From Chalciporus piperatus (lineage: Eukaryota > Basidiomycota > Agaricomycetes > Boletales > Boletaceae), in NCBI GenBank assembly GCA_038093975.1, contig JBBPTG010000122.1, positions 1-64,000 on the forward strand: a stretch of DNA of 64,000 bases. Reading direction: 5' to 3'. Positions 1 to 10,891 of this stretch are shown piece after piece (position 1 is the stretch's first letter; each line of letters opens with the position of its first letter). Both the position numbers and the translations under genes were made by a program. The notes under the pieces are model-generated. The model had not been told where the DNA came from, searched no databases, and saw only the letters and a program-made list of their open reading frames with translations.

Positions 1-16
1 CCCTTCGTCCTCTACT

Positions 17-1150
17 ATGTCTTCCATCTCTTCTCTGTCCTGTTCTTCTTCCTCTCCTACTTACCCCCCTGGCTTACCTATTCGTTCTCTACCTATTCAA
101 CCCACTCGTCCCTCCTCTCCAGAACCCCCTAGCCCAACCGTCGCTGAGGCTGGATGGAATACCACCGGTCTCCCATTAAACTCCGCTGGATGGCCGATCT
201 TGCAGGAAGACCTAGACGCCCCCACGCATATTGCCGCTACTCCCACGGTCAGAGTCCTACCCATTGAACTACCACTCACCGCCCATCGTCTTCGCGACGA
301 GTTGATGGATAATGCCGTTATGGATCGCATGTCCCAATTCTTGCTAGACTCACGACTCTCGGTACCCATCGGAGCCCACCTTGATCTGGGGTCACCCCTC
401 TTCGCCCTTTACCGTGCCTACCTGCAAGCATCCCGTCTCGCCAATCTTCCTCCTTCCCTGACGACGGTTCACCAAGCTCATTCAGAAGCTGCTTCCATCC
501 GCAATATCCACGGTGATTTAATTACCAACCTCAGCATTGCTCTCTATGAGCTACGGATGCCGGAGTTTCTGGACGACCTAGACCGTTACCTCAGAGAGTC
601 CGCCTCTGCGGCTCAATCCCCCATCCCTGTCATCGGAGTTTCTACCTCATCTCTCCCCTCGTCGACGCCTTCCGCATCTAGCTCCCCTTTGAACGATGAA
701 GAAGAGGCAGTGTTCTTTCGTGCAGAACGCAACCATATTACCTCGCAACGACAACGGACTGGCACCATACCTCTATCCACCTCACATCCCCAGTACCATG
801 ACGCCTGCTTCGTATGTCACAGACTGGGCCATATACGTATCCACTGTCCCGTATACCAGTGTCCCACGTGCTTCCGCTGGGCACCCGGTCACATTCAAGG
901 TCGTTGCCCACTTAGGCGTGGGCAGAGACATACAACCACGCCACCTGTTGCGCCCTCTTCCCGTTCCCGCCGATCAACGAATACCAATCGAGCTGCTCGA
1001 CGCCCCCCTCCACTCTATACCCGTATCTCGGGTGAGACTTATTCACGCGACGACGACGACGCCACTCTCTATGACGGAGATGATCCGACCGACGATGTCG
1101 GATATGCAAACATGACCGGTTCTCCTGGGCATTACGGGTTAAACATTTGA
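17..1150 (+). CDS. Gag-like zinc-knuckle ORF of an LTR retrotransposon
   Basis: An intronless ORF of 377 codons. The N-terminal 60 residues are Ser/Pro rich. The middle (about 80-210) is predicted mostly helical and has no motif I recognise. Around residues 264-300 there are two zinc knuckles: a canonical CX2CX4HX4C (CFVC...GH...HC) followed directly by a CX2CX6HX4C variant. The tail is Arg rich and then acidic. Tandem zinc knuckles are typical of retrotransposon Gag nucleocapsid proteins that bind the element's RNA. The ORF stops only 45 bp before the LTR that starts at 1196, so it is the last ORF of its element; the rest of the element and its 5' LTR would lie left of the window. A Gag-like protein in this 3' position is unusual. 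It could be an extra 3' ORF or the result of an internal deletion. The ATG at 17 is the first in frame in the window, so the true start could lie upstream. Confidence 0.7.
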   Translation: MSSISSLSCSSSSPTYPPGLPIRSLPIQPTRPSSPEPPSPTVAEAGWNTTGLPLNSAGWPILQEDLDAPTHIAATPTVRVLPIELPLTAHRLRDELMDNAVMDRMSQFLLDSRLSVPIGAHLDLGSPLFALYRAYLQASRLANLPPSLTTVHQAHSEAASIRNIHGDLITNLSIALYELRMPEFLDDLDRYLRESASAAQSPIPVIGVSTSSLPSSTPSASSSPLNDEEEAVFFRAERNHITSQRQRTGTIPLSTSHPQYHDACFVCHRLGHIRIHCPVYQCPTCFRWAPGHIQGRCPLRRGQRHTTTPPVAPSSRSRRSTNTNRAARRPPPLYTRISGETYSRDDDDATLYDGDDPTDDVGYANMTGSPGHYGLNI

Positions 1151-1235
1151 CTAGTTTTTATCTTCGTCGATGACTTGATTCTAATACGGGGGTAATGTTA
1201 CGATCGTTCATTCTTTCCTTTCTCATTACCTTGTA

Positions 1236-1979
1236 AGGTAGGCCTCAAACGGATCCATCCAACCTCACGTGAGGTGACACGATTGTGACACCAGCGGGGC
1301 GTCGTTAGCGATTGTGAGTTCTGGTCAGTTGAAACACCGCGACGCATGCCGCAAAACCTTCGTATGCAAGTCAAGCGTCGAGAGCATGACCAGAGTAACG
1401 AGAATGGATTAACTGAATGCTATACAACACTTCCGAGTTGCTCCAGGTCATTGTCCATGCTCGGTGGGAGGAATCCATGCTGAAAAGTGGATCCGTTAGA
1501 CCAGAGGCTGGACTGCTTAGCCACGCTACTGACATTCTCTTTCTCGGTCGCGTTTTGTGTATCCTGTAAGTTTTGGTTTTCTGTCTTCTTTTTCTTCCAT
1601 GGAAGGTTTTTAATCCTGGTAATGATACCCCGCTTGTGTCCCATGCCAGTCTTGCTTTCTGAGTGCCTCGTTCGCTCTCCCTCATTACCCCAGTGCTTTG
1701 CCGCACTTGCCGTGTCGCCGCGGCGGTCTTGACTATGGTCGGAGTATTTGCTCCAGGCCAGACATAACTGAATAACCCAAAAAATAGGCCAACCATCCGT
1801 GTATCACATTCAGCCTTCCTTGTGAATCATAGAAATCTATGTATTGGTATTCTCAAGATTTATATGATCGTAATTTCTGCCTATGTGTTGTCCCCGAATT
1901 CTTGCGCAATTTCTTTCATTTGTCACGCTCGGGCGAGCCCAATCATGTGACGTTGGATGGATCCGTTTGAGGCCTACCT
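1236..1979. mobile_element. MITE-like element with 28-bp terminal inverted repeats and TA duplication
   Basis: A perfect 30-bp inverted repeat pairs 1234-1263 with 1952-1981. Read as TA plus a 28-bp terminal inverted repeat starting AGGTAGGCCTCA, it defines a 744-bp element flanked by TA on both sides (1234-1235 and 1980-1981), the target duplication used by the Tc1/mariner superfamily. I see no transposase motif inside; the ORFs in it look random. The inverted repeats resemble those of the autonomous element at 37047-39914 (AGATAGGGCTCA), which suggests a related family. The insert lies inside the LTR at 1196-2408 and is therefore younger than that LTR. Confidence 0.65.
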
Positions 1980-2190
1980 TACTAAGTCCTAGTCGCTGGT
2001 TCGAGTCCTGCCTAGGCCTCTTATTTCTTGCTTGCTTTAGTCAGCGGATGTTCTTCGATGTTCTTTCACATTCCATACTTCGTCATCGCTGACTCGTACT
2101 CTTACCAAGCATGACTCATTCCTATTCGTCATAGCTTGTTCTTACACATTCCAACCGGTTCCATGCCTGCCCTTAACTCGTTTCTCTACT

Positions 2191-2200
2191 TATATAAACC
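2191..2200 (+). promoter_or_regulatory. TATA-like box of the LTR
   Basis: TATATAAACC lies about 210 bp before the LTR end, where the U3 promoter of an LTR element would be. Confidence 0.45.
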
Positions 2201-2408
2201 CTCGAGTTTCTCCTGTAACCTTAACTTAGACCTACGCAATCTAGCTTGGTCATTCCTCGCTTCTTTGAACCCTCTGAGAGTCACCGTCCCACTCTTGAAC
2301 GGACGCTAGGCCTTAACGTGGACATCCCATCGTTAGGCTACCTTGAAACCCCTGTCTTTGACTAGGCTTTTGTGTCTACGCTTTGACCTACCCGGTACAA
2401 GCGTAACA

Positions 2409-5085
2409 TCCTTCGCAATTGGGCACGATCCCAATCCGGTCTTCGAACAAAATACTATAGTACTGAGGGTAACAGAGACGGGGCACTAAAGGCTGGCCCA
2501 AACGAAATGAAAAAGCCAAAAGGCGAATGTGTGACGTCAACAGGTGATCACACGAACCTGCGTGGTGTCTACAGTCAGAGGGCTAGTGCTTGCGCAGACC
2601 CCAAGACGTCTCGAACCACGAAAGAGCCCCTAGTGCACTATGGGGAACAGCAACTTTATCCGTATTTAGACGGCGGACAACCGTATATGCAGCAGTGGGT
2701 AGAGTTGCTTTCTCTTAGTGTGTCACGTACACCAACGGTCAATCGACCAACTCTTTAGCCCTAGAGTCCAGGCGGTGTTTTCAAGTCTAATCCAAGTGTT
2801 ATGATCTCTCACAACACGGCGGGGACTTTAGGCAACACTAGGCCTATGCGAAGGATATGCTGAGTACTAAAACTTAATGACGGTGAAGTCACAAATGGAT
2901 TAGACTGGGGTCTGTGATAAGTACAGGGCTACTTATATACTATTGAGAAGTGCGCACAGACCAACAGCCGAATAAGGAAAACACAAAGGGGACGATAAAT
3001 AAGGTAAATGGTAAGATGATAAGAAAAGGTACCAGGCACGGATTAGGGTCTAGGCCATGACATCATTGCTGACTCATCTAAGTCTGGACCTTTGTCACGT
3101 GACCTGATTATGTAATAGTTTATGTAATGCTACAGGGACTACCGGAGTGGATTTAAGATGAATCCGGCTTGACCCCTAAGTTGTAGACAAAGTCCAGAGT
3201 TCGAATACCGTTGTAGGCAAAAGTTTGAAAAGTTTTTAAATACTATAACACTTTCACCTCATGTATTTCATCTCCGCTATCTCGGCTATGCTTCACAGCC
3301 TTCTTATCTCGCTTCTATTCTCATGGGTTCAGGGTAACCCCTTATTTAGTTACAGTACATACAAACATGTACAAACACATAGGATAGTATATAAACCCCA
3401 AGGAACTGCTGGTAACCCCAGCTTAGTTCACTTGGTCTTTCCCCAAGACTCAACCGTCCTATCTCAGTTGTTCTCCACTCTCTTCTAAACCGCTTCACTT
3501 GGCGATAGTGTAGACCTGATCTCAATACGAGTTTTGGGTCGTTTCAGAAACACATGGGCGACCTTTGTCTTTCAGGTGTCAGATGTGAAGTAATACAAAT
3601 GATGATACATTATAATAACTATCATGTATCAATTGAGGAATTCTCGAGCAAAGTGATGAAGGCAATCCAAAAAATGTAGCCTTTGTTTCCTAATGATTTG
3701 AAGAATTTTGGACTTGTCAAAATTTTTGAGTTGCGCGTGTCATGTGACTTGTGCGCTGTCAACAGTTCAACTGTTCAACTTCAGCTTCAACGTCGACGTC
3801 AACTTGGAGTCTCTCGCTGCACTCATTTTCTCGCCACAACATAGTGCTAAGCTAGTAGGTGAACAAATCTACCCCACACCTCAGGCTCTACTAACTTGTA
3901 TACATTGAAACAGGCCAATGGGCACCACAAATGAGCCCAGACCCAAACACGCAGCAAAATGACCCTGGTCCGACGATGTACGTGGCCCATGGCGCGACGT
4001 GAATGCGAGAGCGCGCAGGAGAGCCCGTGAGCGGAACGGCATGGCACGGACGAATTCCTGTTTCTCATTGGTATATCAGATCCGAGTGTACTTAGCTACA
4101 TCATAATAACATTATTTTGAGCTTATTGCTGGCATGTGTCATCAAGGTATTGGCACTAGTGCTTGACATAGATAGATTTACCATACAGATGCCATGCTCA
4201 GCCTGACCTCAGTCCGACCTCAGAACCCAGCAACAGCTCTACCGGCGGTCCGAGGCAAATTGTATCTATTTGTTACGGATGGCAGTACATATGCCGGAAT
4301 TTCCTTACCGAACCCTGCCTTGCCCCTTCGCGAACCTAATTCACGCTAAGCCTCAGTGGAACCCTTACAAGATTTGGCAGTGTAGCCGCAGAAACGCAGA
4401 TCCACCAAACCTTGCGCAACAGCTCTTAAATATCTGCCAATCACGCCGGGTGCAGTGAGGCCAGTGGGCTCCAACGCTGGGTAGGGCGTGCAATATTAGT
4501 CCGAAAGCGCTGTTAACTGGGGTGACGGGCGGCGGCGAATACCAGCTATCCCGGGCCCTAGGCCTTGGTCAACGCGCTGATTTCTCCTTCAACCAAACTG
4601 GATTATGAGCATGAGGTCGTGCAGGTATGGATGCGGTCGAGCATTTTATAGCTAGTGGCCCGACATCCTCATCTGAAGTTCCAGTGAGTTGGAGGCAAGC
4701 AGCCTTTTCGCATTCTCGAGCCACTGACTGTGGTAGTGGGCCGGCCATCACTCTGACTTGGCTTCTTGATAACCAGAACACCGCGGTTTTGGTGCATCGA
4801 GTATAACTTGTCACCAATCCTTACAGATTCATGTTGGCATCAGGCGTAGCCTATCAGGGCAGACATTGCATAAGACCAACGGGCAGGCGGCGGAGGCCTG
4901 AGACGAAGCTTTCATGTATGTACTTTCATCGAGGACGCACTGAAAACTGTGTCCACCATCTCCAACTCACAAGTCATTCGCGTGAGCATGGACACTAGAG
5001 TTACGAGCCAACGCATTCGGATTCTCCGCCACGTACTTAAGAAAATTCTCGATGAATCTCGGACAAGCCTGATAAATCGCCCCAC
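2409..5085. other. Intergenic stretch without a recognised gene, probably decayed repeats
   Basis: No ORF here shows recognisable domains or joins across plausible introns. At 3380-3500 a TATATAAACCCC motif followed by pyrimidine-rich sequence resembles the promoter part of the LTR at 2191, so a diverged LTR fragment is possible but unproven. The peptidase gene ends at 5086 and its 3' UTR would reach into this stretch. Confidence 0.4.
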
Positions 5086-7576
5086 TCATCCCTGGGTATA
5101 CGTCCTAAACCAATCCCTCGTCGCTTCATAAACCACCTGAGACGCTTCCACACCCCCCAAAGCATGCGTCTCCCCCTTGAACGTCAATATATCCACCGTC
5201 CTGCCCCTCCCTTTCAACGCATAGAAATAATTCTTCCCCTGCGTCGGGGGTACCCGCAAATCTTTCTCCCCGATGATCAACAACGCAGGCGTGCACACCT
5301 TGTCGACGTGTGCGATGGGAGAGGCTTCGTAGAACGTTTTGTAAACCTCGGGGGTTACGGTGGTGCCCGCAGAGTACGGAAGACCCATTTCGACATAAGC
5401 GAAATCGGGTATGTCGGAGGTTGCGGGAAACTCGCCGAGAGAGATGACTGGGTTGAGAAGCACCGCAGCTTTGAACACGTCTGGGTATTGACCGATGACT
5501 GTGACCCCGGAGCGAGAAAACGTCAGCTACATCATGATATCTCGACTGAGGGGGATAAAAGGGAGACTGACGGTGTCCGGTGATGAATCCACCGTGGCTG
5601 CCTCCTGTCACGATTTGTCTCCCGCGCTCAGAGATCCCAAGCTTGATGAGCTCCTCGACGCTCGCAATACAGTCCTCGATATCGAGTGTTCCGACCTGGC
5701 CGACGAGTTTATGTACGTACTTGTCCCCGAACCCGGTCGACCCAGTGTAGTTGGGCAAAGATACGGTATCTGCGAGCATGTGTTCAGGGTTGACTTCTAG
5801 ACCATCGTGGTCAATGGAGAATCAACTTACAGCCTTCAAGTGCCAGTGCGGTCGCAAGGGGGCTGAAAGTCGTAGTAGAGACATGGAACGGGCCTCCATG
5901 AGGGAAGGTGACACAATATGGTTTTGGGCCTTCGACTTCCGAGGCTTTCTTGGAGCGCAGGACGATAGTCTCAACTGGGTACCGATCGGGAATGGGTATC
6001 ACCGAAAGCGAGAGATCCTCGAGTGCTTCTTCCACTAAAGCTCGCTTCAACACGACGTTTGGGAACACTGAGCATGATGTTCGTGACTCACCTTGTGGGG
6101 AAAGGATCGACCGATCGAGAATTGTCCTCACCCACTCTCCTCCGCGGTTCAGGCTGAATAGCACCAGTTTCGGGGGACTCGTGAGCGAACTTTTAGAACA
6201 AACCATCTGCGCGCTGCCGTCCGTCGCCAAAACTGTCCAACCCTCAAGAGGGCTCCCGCCGAACCACATTCGCTCATGCATGAGCTCTCCTGTCTCGATG
6301 TTGACAGAGACGACCGTGTTGCTAGAACCCCAACAAGTTTGTAGGACGATAGATGGGGTCATGTTGTAGACAAACGGGTCAGGGAGAAGACAGAAATCCG
6401 TGTATAGCCCGGGAAACTCCTCTTTTTCAGCCTCTGAGACACTGCCCACAAGCACCCGGTCTCCGGTTCCCCCGACCAAGTCTCGGACGTGTAAGGACGA
6501 GGACCCCGGGGGTATGACCCCCAATGGGTTTGAAAGCCAGAATAAATGCTTGGCTGTCCCATCTCGGTCGAAGAACACACGAGGTGAGCGACAAGAACGT
6601 CCTGGGACGTCGACCTTGACCGCGGTATAGAGTGCATCCGTTGTTGACCCTTCCATACTGGCTTCTGTCGTTGAATTGAACTCCCAGATGCTACTCGGTC
6701 GGTTCTGGCACCAAATGATTCCCAAGAACCGCCCGTCTGGGCTCTTCTCGTACCCGGTAGCGAAGATGCGATCTTCCGTTGCGAAGACGGCTTGTCCAAA
6801 GACGATGTGGTCTGACACGGAGTGGGGAAGAGATACCATATTGAACGATATATGTTTCTCGGGTACTCTCGTGAGGGAGGATGCATCTCCCGGGGAACGC
6901 CAGCGGACCATGAAGAGAGCAGGACGCCGCACTTCGGAGAACGAGTCTCCAAAGTCAGGTTTGAAACGGTGTTGTGGGTAATGGTTCTCCTGAGTGTGGT
7001 CCGAGACATCTGCGTTGGCTTCGGCGGAGTAGATGATGGCAGTCTCAGATGGTGAAAAGGATACGGACTGGAACACATCTTGATGAAGGGCAATCAGGAA
7101 GAGACACACATTCGGGGAAGAAGAATTTACTTTGCCGGATAAATTGGCCGTGGAAGTTGGTGACATCCAGGGAGGCTACAAGGCGAAGATCTGACCAGAT
7201 CTCGACGGCACGCTTCACGTGCCCGGTGCCATCGGGATACTCTCTGAGCAATGCTTGATGTTGCTTTGAACGAGATACTGCGAAACCATGGATGTCCAGC
7301 GCAAGCGGGACAGTGGTCGACGTGACGATTGGGTCGGAGCCCTTCGGCACCGTATAAGTCTTGGTGATCATACATTCCGTTTTGCGTTCGTGATCGCGAA
7401 CGACGTAGTTTGCTCGTATAACTACAACGACGTGACTCTGAGACGACGGAACAACAGTGCTTTGGGGACTTACCAGTTGTCGAGTCTGATCGAACGAATT
7501 GTGCAGATTGTACAATTGGGATTTCGTCCAATTCTCTGTAGAGCGGGGATGGACCTGCATACTGAAAGGTAGACAT
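5086..7576 (-). CDS. Acylaminoacyl-peptidase (prolyl oligopeptidase family S9)
   Basis: This serine peptidase removes N-acylated amino acids from blocked peptides in the cytosol. Exons on the minus strand are 7576-7474, 7421-7131, 7078-5831, 5769-5572 and 5498-5086; introns are 52, 52, 61 and 73 nt and the model closes in frame at 750 codons. A further GTGAGT...TTTAG segment at 6091-6035 is 57 nt and in frame. If spliced, the protein is 731 aa, close to the roughly 730 aa of animal homologues. The N-terminal two thirds form the beta-propeller region. The C-terminal alpha/beta-hydrolase has all three catalytic positions: Ser in GGSHGGF, Asp in GEKDLRVPP and His in GETHALGG. Junctions restore conserved text, for example EGY|TVSLPNYTGSTGFG and ITGH|LIGQYPDVFKAAVLLNPV. 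It is divergent to the Hpc2-like gene with 562 bp between the two starts. Confidence 0.9.
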
Positions 7577-8138
7577 TGATAAAGATACGGGTGAGAGGTA
7601 TCGATGAGATAGCGCTCGAGTTCCTGACCTTATATGTGGTCTAAAGTTAGGCAAGTCATATGGCCATTGCCCGATGACGCGGCTGGAGAAAGAGGCCAAG
7701 TACTGAACCAAACGACGCAGAGTCAAGAACAATCCACAACTATTGAGCTCAAGGTGCTATTGACGTGTCTTGACGTCGGTTAACGCGGAACAACGCCAGT
7801 TGCACTCAGCCCTACTTTGGTCGGAAGGTAGGGAGGAGGACCACATCAATGCGTCGGAAGATGCCGAGATGCGACGGTTTGGTGATGGGAACTGCTTAGT
7901 CATCCACTGTGGCACTGCTCCGCCACTATTGCAAGAGGCGGATTTTTGAGGTTCCAAGTCGACAAGTTCGAGAGCTGGGCTGAAAAAAAATCGCACAAGA
8001 TGATGAGAAAGGGGACCGTAGATGTGAAACATTCCTTTTTAGGCATCCTCCAACGCAACACCGTCTCCTCGTCCCCACCCTCCAACCCTCCAGCCGTCCC
8101 CGTCGTCACACCCATTTTTCATTCTCCATTTCATCAAC
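7577..8138. promoter_or_regulatory. Shared divergent promoter region
   Basis: This 562-bp gap separates the start codons of the acylaminoacyl-peptidase (-) and the Hpc2-like gene (+). No ORF in it is credible. A CT/C-rich tract directly upstream of the ATG at 8139 (about 8046-8130) is typical of fungal core promoters and 5' leaders. I see no clear TATA box. Confidence 0.5.
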
Positions 8139-10291
8139 ATGGTAGACGACGTCGAGATGTTGGACGTAAATCATAACTCACATGAATATTCTTCCACGTC
8201 ACCAGTTGACATTCCGGTAATCGCGCGTTCAAGCCACATTTCTGCCATCTCTGCTCGCAACGACGTTATCGAGCTCAGCAGTCGCGACAACTCAGCCGGC
8301 CTCGCGTCCGGCAACGAGGGGCGCATACTCCCCGTCGACGTTAGCCACGATGCTAAACCACCACCTTCCAAGAAAATGAGACATTCGGCATCAGCCGCCG
8401 GTTCAAAACCAGCCTCTACTGCGGGCGCGGGAGCGAAACCAAAGTCCACGAAACCGTCTCGACCGCGGTCACCATCACCGACACCTCCTCCTCCCGCTCC
8501 ACCAGAACTACTTGAGACAATTCGGCTTGATATCAGACTAGGAGGTCAGGACAGCTATGAAGTTGATATCGCGGCCGCAGCCAAAGCCTCCGGGCAACGA
8601 CCGTCAACTCCGCCTCCTGCTAAACCACTCATCAGCGAGAGCGAAGGCGAAGAGACTCACGATGACCAAGGGAAGCCGAAAAAGAAGAAGGTATATGAGA
8701 CGATGCCGATAATCCCTATATAGGACTAAACTTGTTTACAGAAGAAACATGCGACTACGGAATACTACGACGTCACTGACCCGTTCATCGACGACTCTGA
8801 GTTAAACATCGATAATCGAACTCACTTTGCGCAGACGAAACAACAAGGTTTCTACGTGTCAAGTGGTGAGGTTGCCCTTATGAAGGACAGGTGTGCTAGT
8901 TTCCTCGTCATGTAGATCCGAGCGACTCACACAACCCCTAAAGTAGGACCCCCAAGAAACCCAAGTCGAAGAAGCCCCCAACAACTGAGAGTGGGCCCAG
9001 CAAGCAGGAGGATGGCACAAAGGAACATCCTATCAATCTGCTTGGGGACGAGAAGGTCGGGAAGAAGCGGAAGAACTACACCGTCATCGAGGAGAACGGC
9101 AAGAAGCGCAAAGTTGTCGACTTGGTATAGATCTCTGTCATATGTCCTTACCGTGTCTTACCCTCCGTTATCAGCGCGAGTTTCATCCCGAATTGCAGGC
9201 CGCCATCGAAGAACTCAAAGTCGCCATTTCAAAAGGTTCGTTATGCTGCTGTTGTGTCCGTCATCTTGACCAAGTTGACCATCATTACAGAGTCATGGGA
9301 CGTCAAGGGGAAATTTCCTCCGGCGATCAAACCTGTCCTCGCCGACGTGGCTTTGAGAGCCGTCAGACTCGGAGATTACGACGACGACTTTTTCAGCCTC
9401 ATGCCCGTACTCTTCCCCTATAATCGGTTCACGATGACCGTACGTCTCTCTTCTCTCCATACTTAATGCATCGGGCCTGACGCGTTCCCAGAAACTTATA
9501 AAGCGGACTATTTTCCACGACCACCTCAAGGTCCTTACGGAAAGACAAGAGGAGCTGTTGGTACAACTCGCGACCCTCACGACGGAAGGGTTTCCCAAAG
9601 CCAAGGAAGAGTGGGAGAAGAGCGTGATCGCCTGGGGTTCGTCCTAGCACCGCTTACCACGCACGTTGGGCTGACCTAGATTGACCCAGAGAAACGACAG
9701 GAGAAAGCCAAGGCGGAGTCAGAAGCGGGGACTGCTTCAACACCCACAGGTGATGCACATGCAGAGGACGGCGGCGCTGGCAGTGGAGCCGATGGCGAGG
9801 GTGTTTCTGGGATGACCAAACACGAGGGCGGAAAGGATTCGCATCCTCCAGCACAAAAGTATCGTTTGACGGAGGCGATGAAGTCGATGATATGGCAGCT
9901 TGTCATGTTGAGCAACGAATGCTGTCGGTTGGAGAACGAAAAGAAGTGCGTCGTACCCTTGGCTTCGGTTCCACGAGCTCACATTTGACTTCCTTTACAG
10001 CGAGCTGGAGGGTAGTAATGCCCAAGTCAGCGAGCAAGGGTCGCGGAAGGTGCTTTATCAAAAGGTTCGTCGAGGACGTCCGTACCCCAGCGTGAAACCT
10101 AATGCTGTTCTCGCAGATCGTTGCGGCTTTCCCTACCGGTTGGCTCAACTCGGGTCAGATATCGAGAGAAGGTCTGTGTGCGACAATATATATAGATTTC
10201 ACCCGCTCACCTCCCTACCTCTTTCTTCCTTTTAACAGTCAGTGCGATGAAAAAGAAACACGAGAAAGAAGCGATGGAGCAAGACGGCTGA
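8139..10291 (+). CDS. Hpc2/ubinuclein-family subunit of the HIR histone chaperone complex
   Basis: The product is the fungal counterpart of yeast Hpc2 and animal ubinuclein, which bind H3-H4 within the HIRA/HIR complex for replication-independent nucleosome assembly. Ten exons: 8139-8690, 8742-8890, 8947-9124, 9175-9235, 9291-9439, 9492-9636, 9690-9945, 10001-10064, 10117-10171, 10239-10291. All introns are 50-67 nt and the model closes at 553 aa. Residues 1-180 are disordered and Ser/Pro/Lys rich with basic patches. The Hpc2-related domain follows at about 190-225, with the hallmark YYDVTDPFIDDSEL and GFYVSSGEV. Around 285-400 is the ubinuclein-type middle domain (ESWDVKGKFPPAIK... to EWEKSVIAW), then a charged helical tail ending in lysines. 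The ATG at 8139 is the first in frame and follows a pyrimidine-rich leader. The family call rests mainly on the Hpc2-related motif. Confidence 0.88.
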
Positions 10292-10891
10292 TTCCGCCGT
10301 CTATGCCCATCTTCTGTGTTCTGCTCCGATCACTGCTCCGCCTCATCCGTCCGCCGTTCATGCTTGTTCTCATAACATTATTGGTACATGGTACTCTTTT
10401 CTTCTATTTCTCGTTCAGTTCCATCTTACTGTTTACGAGCTCTGTCTATGTCTACTTTCCTCCATCAAATGTGTGCTGTTGCTAGTCCGAGTACATTATC
10501 TCCACCTATTATTCTCTACACTTTAGGCACTTTTTATTCTGCTCCTTTGCTGATTCTATGCTGTAACATTCACATCCATCTACTTCTCCTGTGCACCAAA
10601 GACATTCTCGATTGATGGCAATACAGACTCCATGCCAGATGACACAATACTCGAATCAGGGCTAGTATGAATACATGGGTTGAACCATGAAGGAAAGAGA
10701 AATACAAGGGTTGAACCATTGTGGAAAGAGAAAGAAGGTACTATCACTATTGTTTTTCCTTTTTGTCAGAAAGAATCAATCCAGGAAACAAGCAGTCTGA
10801 ACAAAGCATAGAGATGAAGAAAATCCTCCACATTCCAACCTGCATTCCAACCTCTGTTGAAGAGTTTGCTAGTTCCTTCTCTTGACACAGC
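10292..10891. other. Gap between convergent genes (3' UTRs)
   Basis: This stretch lies between the ends of the Hpc2-like gene (+) and the GTPase gene (-). It is pyrimidine rich at 10300-10600 and holds no credible ORF. Two short near-identical stretches around 10676-10735 (GGTTGAACCAT...GGAAAGAGAAA) form a small direct repeat. Confidence 0.4.

Larger units (their letters stand above)
1196..2408 (+). mobile_element. Long terminal repeat (probably 3' LTR), interrupted by a MITE
   Basis: The segment begins TGTTACG and ends CGTAACA, a perfect 7-bp inverted terminus of the TG...CA type expected for LTRs. A purine-rich stretch with five Gs (about 1184-1195) sits just upstream and would serve as polypurine tract, which supports this being the 3' LTR of the element whose ORF is at 17-1150. 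A TATA-like box at 2191-2200 would be the LTR promoter. The LTR is 1213 bp, but about 746 bp of this is a nested insertion at 1236-1979 plus its duplicated TA, leaving about 467 bp. The partner LTR and the target duplication cannot be checked because the left end lies outside the window. Confidence 0.65.
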